29,389 bases of DNA from a virus, in IMG/VR virus record IMGVR_UViG_3300009597_000105, positions 1 through 29,389 of that record. One strand, 5' to 3'. A model generated the notes under the pieces. That model had not been told where the DNA came from and searched no databases. It was given only the letters and a program-made list of their open reading frames with translations. Each line of letters begins with the position of its first letter. The stretch's first letter is position 1. A program made the translations under genes and the position numbers. Of the stretch, positions 16,122 through 23,700 are shown piece by piece.

Positions 16122-16358
16122 GTGAGTAACGGGAATAGAATTAAAGAACATCTAGTCACACGTTTTGAAGCAGTTTATAATGAAAATATAAAAAAGTGGC
16201 GTGGACAGATTGTAAATACAGCAAATAACGAAGTTTTATGGCTTACTCCAGAATTAAGTAACCAAGCAGCCTGTTTAGCTACTATCGAAACAGCTAGACT
16301 CACAAATACTTACACTGTAACTAAAATTGTTACAACTAAAGGTGCAACAACCAAATGA
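16122..16358 (+). CDS. Small protein between glucanase and endolysin, possibly DUF1508-like
   Basis: The 78-aa product (from the GTG start) has an alpha-beta pattern: a basic helical start (RIKEHLVTRFEAV), a strand containing W (KWRGQIVNTANNEVLWLTPEL), a helix (NQAACLATIETARL) and a Thr-rich tail. The arrangement of strand, NxEVLW, then a helix with QAAC..IE slightly resembles the DUF1508 repeat. It overlaps the endolysin gene by 4 bases (ATGA). There is no signal peptide. A role as a regulator or partner of the lysis enzymes is an inference from position only. Confidence 0.6.
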   Translation: MSNGNRIKEHLVTRFEAVYNENIKKWRGQIVNTANNEVLWLTPELSNQAACLATIETARLTNTYTVTKIVTTKGATTK

Positions 16359-16723
16359 TGACACTTGGAGAAAAACAGCGTTTGTTTGTTTACCTACAGG
16401 GAGTTTTCATCCTGTGGTGTTATGCTAATGACTATGAACTAAGTGATGGAGAAGCACATAGACCTCCTGAACTTTCTGCACTTTATGCTAAACAGGGCAG
16501 AGGAATAAGTAATACGTTGCACGGAATTCGACTTGCAAGAGATTGGAATCTTTTTAAAGATTTATCTCTGCCAGGTGATGAAGATATTTACCAAAAAGAT
16601 TCAGAAGCATATCGTCCTCTTGGAACTTTTTGGAAATCACTACATCCACTGTGTAGATGGGGTGGAGATTTCGCAAACAAAGATGGGAACCATTTTTCAT
16701 TGGAACATGAAGGAGTAAAATAA
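16355..16723 (+). CDS. M15-type peptidase endolysin
   Basis: The 122-aa product is probably the endolysin that cuts the peptide stem of peptidoglycan at lysis. It has the M15/VanY zinc-peptidase pattern: an ELSDGEAHRPPEL start, then H56 and D63 in LHGIRLARDWNLF (in place of the usual H..GLA.D), a central EAYRPLGTFW stretch, a CRWGG turn and H113 in DGNHFSLEH. The three zinc ligands are H56, D63 and H113. The length is near that of the T5-type single-domain endolysin and there is no separate binding domain. It is the last gene of the lysis module, coupled upstream by ATGA and downstream by TAATG. No signal peptide is seen, so export depends on a holin. Confidence 0.85.
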   Translation: MMTLGEKQRLFVYLQGVFILWCYANDYELSDGEAHRPPELSALYAKQGRGISNTLHGIRLARDWNLFKDLSLPGDEDIYQKDSEAYRPLGTFWKSLHPLCRWGGDFANKDGNHFSLEHEGVK

Positions 16724-18432
16724 TGGCTGGCGAACGTGCTCCAATAGCTTATGAATCTTCACTTCCTGCAATTTTGCAGTTCATGCAAAATGCAATGGGG
16801 AGTAAAGAGACTAAAGAAAGTTCTGCAAACATTGATCCACTCATGCAGATTTTTGGTCAGCAGAATGATCCTGCTGCTCTAGCTAATCTTGTTGCACAAC
16901 TTTTCCAGAGTGGTGCAGCTCAAGTTCCTCAGCTTACTACACAGTTTGCAAATGCCACTGGCACTAGAACTACTAACAATTCAATGCTTGGCAACAGTCT
17001 GGCGCTGCTAAATCAGAACATTGCCCAAGCTATTGCTCAAAGTGTTGTTCAACAACAAGCTAATGCAAGTGCTACAGCGGGCCGAGTAGCAGATGCTACG
17101 CGCAATGAAACACGAGTAACTAAGCCTGCTAAGAATCCCTATGGTGTTTTTGGGCTTGCTACTCTTGGCGGTTCTATTCTTAACAAGGTTGGTAAGAATA
17201 CAGGATTTGGTGCAGATGAGGAAGTAATCCCTGGTGGAGCTTCTCCATCGTCTGTAGGTGTAGAGGCACCTACACCATTTCCTGATGTATTTTCTTCTCC
17301 TGCTCCATTTGTAGGTTCTCCCATAGAAACTTCATTAGACCCTATTTTTACATCTGGAATAGGTTTTGATGGAGGCGTAGGACTAGGTGGAGGAGTTGGA
17401 GAAGGCTTAGATATGGGTAATGGCTTTGGAGAAAGTATAGCTGATCCTACATCTTTCCAAGATATAGGATCAGTTGTGGATCTCCCATTAGATGATATTC
17501 CGCTAGACGATTTTGGTGGCTTTGAAGAGTTCTTTAGTGACTTTGGTGGCTTTTTTGCTGATGGTGGCAGAGTGCCTAGCTACGCTGATGGTGGGGCTGT
17601 TAGAAACAGAGCTAACTTTGGTGCTTACCCAGAAATACCGCTTACAAAAGCAATCACACTAAACAAACAACTAGTTAATAACAGAATTGCTAATCCTCTA
17701 CCTTCTGCACCTAAAAAGCGTAGTGGTGGGGTATCTGATATAGATGTTCCTGGGACAAATTCTCCCGGAGCTACTACCGGGGGTGCTCCTGAGGGTATTG
17801 CTGGCGGGCCTCCGGGTGGTTTTGGTGGACTTAGTATAGGACAAGCAGTAGCAATTGGGATTGCTACCATAACTGGTGGGCCTCTAGCAGGAGTAACAGC
17901 TCTTGGTAAAAGTCTTGGTATAAATGCTCTTACGCAAGGTCTTGCTGGACTTAACAATACAGTAGACTTAGAAGCTATTGATACTTTTGATATGGAGCAG
18001 GGTGCTTTGATGGGGCAGGGACTTGGATTTGGAAATGTGGGAGAAATTGATATGTCCTCTCCCGCAGTTGATATGTCTGGAATGGATACTTCTGAACCTG
18101 ACGCTGACCCCGGAACTTCTGATTTTGGTGGTAGTGAAGCTGGAGACGCGGATGCTGGGGATGGTGACGCAAGTGGCGGTGACGATGGTGATTCTGGTGG
18201 CGACGATGGTGGTGATGGTGGCGACGGTGGCGACGGTGGAATGGCAGATGGTGGTATCATTTCACATAAAAGTGCTAAGAAGAAGCCACGGGTATTAGAT
18301 TCAGAAACAATTAAAGCTACGCCAGGAGAGTATGTTCTTCCTGTGGATGTTGTAGAATTTATTGGAAAGAGCACGCTAGATGACTTGGTGAAAATGGTGC
18401 ATACTCCTGTAAGGACTGGCACACATGGCTGA
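16723..18432 (+). CDS. Internal virion protein with ADGG motifs and Gly/Asp tract
   Basis: The 569-aa product begins with a helical part (residues 1-130, Gln/Asn/Ala-rich), followed by a Gly-rich, low-complexity middle. ADGG occurs at residues 279-282, 288-291 and 508-511. A hydrophobic Gly/Ala segment (about 370-400) could insert in a membrane. The C-terminus has the pattern KATPGEYVLPVDVVEFIGKS, then LDDLVKMVHTPVR. This ADGG-plus-GEYVLPADVV ending is frequent in podovirus internal or tail proteins. The gene starts at a TAATG junction with an AGGAG site and overlaps the next gene by 8 bases. It is likely the first of three ejection proteins, similar in position to T7 gp14, although it is much larger. 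Confidence 0.7.
   Translation: MAGERAPIAYESSLPAILQFMQNAMGSKETKESSANIDPLMQIFGQQNDPAALANLVAQLFQSGAAQVPQLTTQFANATGTRTTNNSMLGNSLALLNQNIAQAIAQSVVQQQANASATAGRVADATRNETRVTKPAKNPYGVFGLATLGGSILNKVGKNTGFGADEEVIPGGASPSSVGVEAPTPFPDVFSSPAPFVGSPIETSLDPIFTSGIGFDGGVGLGGGVGEGLDMGNGFGESIADPTSFQDIGSVVDLPLDDIPLDDFGGFEEFFSDFGGFFADGGRVPSYADGGAVRNRANFGAYPEIPLTKAITLNKQLVNNRIANPLPSAPKKRSGGVSDIDVPGTNSPGATTGGAPEGIAGGPPGGFGGLSIGQAVAIGIATITGGPLAGVTALGKSLGINALTQGLAGLNNTVDLEAIDTFDMEQGALMGQGLGFGNVGEIDMSSPAVDMSGMDTSEPDADPGTSDFGGSEAGDADAGDGDASGGDDGDSGGDDGGDGGDGGDGGMADGGIISHKSAKKKPRVLDSETIKATPGEYVLPVDVVEFIGKSTLDDLVKMVHTPVRTGTHG
18142..18255 (+). repeat. Gly/Asp-rich coding tract
   Basis: Residues 474-511 of the ADGG-motif protein consist almost only of Gly, Asp, Ala and Ser, mostly as GDGG-type units, ending in MADGG. 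The DNA is built from GGT/GAC/GAT codons and is repeat-like, so it may vary in length between related phages. Confidence 0.75.
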
Positions 18433-20698
18433 AGCTTCAGAAGTGGTTGGTGTTACTGCACCAGAGAATATTCCAACGCGTGTAATCTTTGAGTACATTG
18501 ACTCTGTTGCATCTAAGTATGGTGTAACTCCTGAACTTGCTAAGCAAATTTTTCTTAGTGAGAATATGCAGAAGAAGGAGGGTCGATACATTGCCCCTAT
18601 TTCCGTTCCCCGCGGACAAGTAAGTAATAAAGAAGCGCGCGGGTTAATGCAAGTAATGCCTTCTACGCATTCATCCCTTGTCCAGCAAGGTTATTTACCT
18701 GCTGGTCATAAACTTGATACTTGGCAAAGTGAAGTAGACGCAGGACTCGCAGCGTTGAAAGCTAAACAAAAAGAACAAGGAACTACTGATCCTTTTATCA
18801 TTGCTGCGGCTTATCAAGGTGGCCCACCTGCTGCAAAACTTGTAAAAAACGATAAAGTTGAATCTCTTGGACCTGAAGGTAGAAACTACCAAGAGAGAAT
18901 TGCTGCTGCTCAAGGAATTCTTGGACTCCCAGAATTTATAACTTCCAGGACTCCCGGCGCAGTTCCTGGCCAACCTACTCGTGCAGTTTCTCGTACAGTA
19001 GAGCAGGGTATTGAAGCTTACCAAGCTACGTTGGAAGATAATGGTAGAATACTGCGCCAAATTACCGAAACCATTACAGGATCTACAGAGAAAGCAGTGG
19101 CTGCAAGAACAGCAGAAGCAGCCTCTTTGCGGCAAGCAGGAGAAGCTGCGGGAGCTGCTGCTACTATTACTGGCACAATCGAAGCTGGACAAGCCAGCAT
19201 GCGTGAGAGAATTCTTAATATTCTTAACCTGAATACCACCAAAGCAGACAATCTTGTTTCCACGGAGCTTGCAAAGCAGCAGCAGTTGGAATCTGCTATG
19301 GAACCTCTTAACAAGGAGATTTCTAGCAGAATGGGTGTTGGATTTCTTGACAACCCTCTTGCGTGGTTAGTAAATGCAACAGTTCTTCCTGGTGCTGTTA
19401 GTCGCTACAATGCAATGACCCGCACTTATAATGACAGTCTGCGGAAGGTTACAGGTGCCCAGAATGTTGTAACCAATCAACAACAGATTGATGTAGCTGG
19501 TGTTGCAGATATTCTTGCTGAACGTGGTGTAGCTATGGCTAAAGCAGGAGTTGCCAAGGCTAACGCACAAGCTGCAAGCGCAGATGCTGAAGCCGCAGGA
19601 ATGCGAGCTGCTAGCGCACTTCAACTTGGCAGACTTGCTGGACAAGTTGCTGATGACAAGGTGCGTGGTATTGAATTTGGTATTCGCCTGGAAGAACGCA
19701 GAGAACGAGGCGCTGGAAAAGCTGAAGATCAGGTTATTCTTGATGATATGAATAGGCAGTTAGGACTAATCTCTACTGCTATTGGTGCTCCTGGTATGAC
19801 AGTAGCAAGTCTAAAGACTAAAGGTAAAGCAATCCAAGATATGTGGGACACAGCACGTCGATCCAACTCTGCTGGTCCTAACTTTTCACAATCTATGGCC
19901 TTTATTGAGTCGCAAGGATCTCTCCAAGGTATGCAGCATTCTGGCAGAGCAGAGTTTGCAAAGCTGCAAGAAGCTATGCAACATCAACTTCGCACGGATG
20001 CTCATGAACTTGGAACAAACTGGGGAATCAGATACCCAGGTTCCAAAGCCCCAAACAGGCAAGGACTTGCTGATATTGCTGCTGATGAAATGGAAAAGAA
20101 ATTCTACGCAGAATCTAAGGCTGATATGAGTCGAGCCAGCAACTACAATCCTTACAAAGTAAACCATGCTTACACTGTGAAGGGTTGGAAAGGTAATCCA
20201 GACAATCCAGTAAAAGCTTTCGTTGAAGCTCAGATTGGCAAAGGTGTATCTATCAACGATCAAATTCTGTTGAATACACTGCGGAAACAAATAAAAGCTG
20301 GAGTAGTACTTCCAGCAGTTGCGGCGCAAGCACTCGTTGAGTATTATCAAGAAGCTATTGATAGGAACAACAGAACGCGTGATTTTAACTTCATGAGTCT
20401 TAACAGCCAAGATAGTTACATCATTCGTCCTATGGCCAGCAAGGTTTCCACATTGGATCTTACTAACAGTCTGAGTGTAGAGAAGTTTCTTACCAATGAA
20501 GTTATAATAAGTAGGGGGGGAGAACTCGCAGCCCGCTTTGGCAGTAATCGAGCAACTACTTTGGGTCTTGGGGGTGCAGATATAGAGTCTAATACAAATA
20601 CCCAAGAAGAAATATTTACTGCACCAAAACCAAAACCAAAACCAGAGCGTAAACAAACTCCTACTTCTGACGTTGGTATGCAGGGCATTAGAGGTTAA
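18425..20698 (+). CDS. Internal virion protein with lytic transglycosylase domain
   Basis: The 757-aa product carries a lytic transglycosylase (SLT-type) domain at residues about 15-175. Landmarks are the catalytic Glu at E46 (FLSEN), GLMQVMPST at 73-81, AYQGG at 129-133 and a YQERI helix near 170. These match the E..., GLMQxMPxT, AYNxG and Y..RV order of the family. The rest (about 180-720) is long, helical and Ala/Lys/Glu-rich, ending in a Lys-Pro repeat (KPKPKPE) and a basic tail. In T7 the transglycosylase domain is on gp16; here it is on the middle protein of the three. It likely opens a small hole in the peptidoglycan during DNA entry. A run of seven G (20514-20520) is read through in frame. 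Confidence 0.85.
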   Translation: MAEASEVVGVTAPENIPTRVIFEYIDSVASKYGVTPELAKQIFLSENMQKKEGRYIAPISVPRGQVSNKEARGLMQVMPSTHSSLVQQGYLPAGHKLDTWQSEVDAGLAALKAKQKEQGTTDPFIIAAAYQGGPPAAKLVKNDKVESLGPEGRNYQERIAAAQGILGLPEFITSRTPGAVPGQPTRAVSRTVEQGIEAYQATLEDNGRILRQITETITGSTEKAVAARTAEAASLRQAGEAAGAAATITGTIEAGQASMRERILNILNLNTTKADNLVSTELAKQQQLESAMEPLNKEISSRMGVGFLDNPLAWLVNATVLPGAVSRYNAMTRTYNDSLRKVTGAQNVVTNQQQIDVAGVADILAERGVAMAKAGVAKANAQAASADAEAAGMRAASALQLGRLAGQVADDKVRGIEFGIRLEERRERGAGKAEDQVILDDMNRQLGLISTAIGAPGMTVASLKTKGKAIQDMWDTARRSNSAGPNFSQSMAFIESQGSLQGMQHSGRAEFAKLQEAMQHQLRTDAHELGTNWGIRYPGSKAPNRQGLADIAADEMEKKFYAESKADMSRASNYNPYKVNHAYTVKGWKGNPDNPVKAFVEAQIGKGVSINDQILLNTLRKQIKAGVVLPAVAAQALVEYYQEAIDRNNRTRDFNFMSLNSQDSYIIRPMASKVSTLDLTNSLSVEKFLTNEVIISRGGELAARFGSNRATTLGLGGADIESNTNTQEEIFTAPKPKPKPERKQTPTSDVGMQGIRG

Positions 20699-20709
20699 AG
20701 TAAAATACA

Positions 20710-23700
20710 ATGGCTAATACTCCTGACAACCCATTCATGGTGGCTGCTGACATAGCTAATATGCAAGCAGGTGCATCAGAATCTATTACAGACAACATTG
20801 GCAGCTTTACCCACGCTGCGCTTGTCTCTGGTTTCGCCAGCATCTACAATACGGGCGCTGACCTTATCAATGTTTTCGGTGGAGATATTGAAAAGATTGA
20901 TGTAGCAAAAAATCTAACTGATAACGATTCTGACCTTGGTGCTTACTACAAAGAGAACAAGAATGCTATTGATGTTGTTGGCTTTGCAGTAACTAGTCTT
21001 GTTCCTGGAGGACTAGCACTTAAGGGTTTGCAGATGGCTAAAGCAGGAACTCTTATTGGCCCCTATGGCCGCGCGCTGGGTTTCTTTAGTGACAACAGAA
21101 CGAAGTACTTAAATGCTGCTATTGAGGATCTAGCATCCAGTGGTGGCACCATCTACGGTCAGATTAATCGGAATAAGCTTCTTGCTATGGGTTGGGGTGC
21201 AGCCGACCAGATTCTACAGGTTGCCGCCTTTGAAACAGCCGTAGCTACTACCATGAAGCAGTCCCCACTCTTGGAGAAAGATGAATTTTCTACAGTTGTT
21301 GGGAACATAATTAAAAGCAGCGTAGCTTTTGGTCTGCTTGGTGGTGGTATTGAAGCTATTGCCATCCACAGTGCATTCAAAGGTGCTAGCAAGATTATTG
21401 ATTCAGATATGCGGAAGTATGACATACTTAAGCATACACAAGGTGACATGCCAGAAGGACACAAGGCATACTACCTTCTCCAGTCTATGCTGGAGCTGCC
21501 GAAGGAAGGCAAGAACCTTGAATACATGCACAGATTTCTCCCAGAAGGAGAGAAGATGGTGCTCCCAACTAAGGAAGCTTTTGAAGCTGCGAGAGAATCT
21601 GCAACTCGCAGAGGGTGGGGAGAATTGCGGGAGATGAGTAGCAAGATCGCAGGAGGTGATACTCCAATTGCTGATGCTTTTGCCCACTTTATAGAGAAGA
21701 AAGTGGTGGAAATGCAGCAAGCAGGAACACCTGATGACCAGATTCTAGACCTCATGCAGGGATATCTACTGAATGTTAGCAAAGTTAACAGAGTAGAGAA
21801 GGGTGCTGCTGATGGTTTGGGAAAGATTGGATATGTTACTGGGCAGCTTTCCACAGAAGCTCTTGCAAAGATACGAACTACTGATGACTTCCTTGCTGCT
21901 ATTGTTACTCGCGCCCCAACCTCTGATACTCTCTCCAAGACTCCATACGAGTTTGTAGGAGAAGCAAGAAACATTAAGATTGGACTTGTAGGAGAGAGTG
22001 CATCTGCGCCGGTAGAGGGAAACTTTGCTCGCTTTCTTAACCCTAGTGAGGCATTTGACGCAGGCTTTGATGCTGTGATGCTCAGAAATGGCACTGTTAG
22101 AATCAATCCAGAAAGCAAAGTGATTGTGCATCGTGCTGACCCCATACTTCTTCCTCGCCAGTACTTCCACATACCTACTGGTAGTTTCTCCTTCACTGCT
22201 TTTCCAACCATTGCTGACCTTGCAACCAGTGCCAGACCTCTTTCCCTTGTAGGTAATAAGGATGCAGTAGTCGCAGGACTGGAAGGTGTGAAAGTAATGA
22301 AGCAGTTTGATGAGTTTCCACTCTCGGAGATTGACAGTATCCGCGCAAGTTCTCGATACGCTTGGGTTGCTTTCCAGAGTGGCAGAAAAGAAGAGTTTAT
22401 AACGCAGGTTCCCGCGAAAGTAGCAGCTACTGACTTTCCTATGCTGGAGAGGATTTTCCAAGAAGGTGCATCAAAACATCTGACTGTGGAAATTGTAAAT
22501 GCGGATGGAATTTCCAGGACGGTTGAAGATATTCTCAACTTTGGAACTTGGCTACGTGGGCAGAAACTCTCCAGTCTCCAACAGCACCTAGCAGAAAATG
22601 GTGCGGAGGACTTGCTTTCTCTTGGTGTGAAACTGAATGTAGAACCTAACTGGATTGGACGAGCAATAGCTTCCAATTTTGTAAACTCTGAAGAAGTTGC
22701 CGCAGGTTTCTCTATACCTCTGCACCGCTCCTTGTTTCCAGCCAACGTAGAAATGCGTTGGGACTTCTCAGGAAACATCAAACTTTCCAACGAGTTGGTG
22801 GCCAGCAATCCTGCTCCAATAACAACAGTTATAGGTGGGAAGGAAGTTAAGGCTGTAACCAAAGATGCTGCAAATGTGATGGTGCAGCATCTTCCTGATG
22901 GTGCTGGAAACAGTATCTACGGTATTCTTGGTGCGGAGTATGCTGTCAAGATTGGAGAGCAGCAAGCAAATGATGCTTTTGGTGCTGTGTTTGGTGCAGA
23001 GAAGTTGCAGAGAATTGTGAAACTAGATGCAGATGCAGCTATCAAGATTGCAGACCAGAGAGGCGCTGGACCTTCTACTTTTGGCTTTGCTAACGCCGAC
23101 TACGGTGATCCTCTGCGTGCTACACTCCAGTATGATGGACAACTTGTAAACATTTGGACGAAGGAACGCAGTAACGCTAGCCTTACAGGATTCCAGGCAG
23201 GGTTTATAAAGATTGCTGATAACAAAGAAGCTGCGGCAGAACTTGGAATTCTTGATACTGCACTTAGAAAATCAGCTGAACAGTTTACAGTTCACCCAGA
23301 AAACAGTAAGATAATTATCAACATTAAAGCACTTGTTAAGAATGAAGATGGACAGAAGGTTGTTTCTAAAGAGAAATTAGAGAGCCTTAAGAAAGCTGGT
23401 ATAAGGACTACATTTGAAATAAAGAATGATGATGTAGCAGAACACATAAGTCGCTTCGTTGACATTAACAGGCGGTGGGTAGATGAAAGAAAAGTGCTAT
23501 ACGCTTCCAGAGGTTGGAACCTAAACTGGAATCCAGATGTTATCCATGTTCCTCCTGTAGATACAGGGCGCTTTCCTTTCTTTGCTTTTGTTCGCCAGAA
23601 ACCTGGATTCATTGGTGCAAGCAGTGAAGTTTCTATGATTACGGCTCGCACAGAATCACAGCTCCGCGCGCTTGCTGCGGAAGTTCCAATTAATGAGTTT

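Noticed and set aside
17625-18422. A 265-codon Pro/Ser-rich open frame on the - strand opposite the ADGG protein
   Set aside because: It is the antisense image of the Gly/Asp repeats (Pro/Ser), not a gene.
19886-20710. A 274-codon open frame on the - strand inside the transglycosylase gene
   Set aside because: Antisense to a clear gene with a catalytic domain; no motif or ribosome binding site.
21471-22862. A 463-codon open frame on the - strand inside the giant internal virion gene
   Set aside because: It is Ser/Leu/Ile-rich, has no recognisable motif or ribosome binding site, and lies fully antisense to a well-supported 1745-aa gene.
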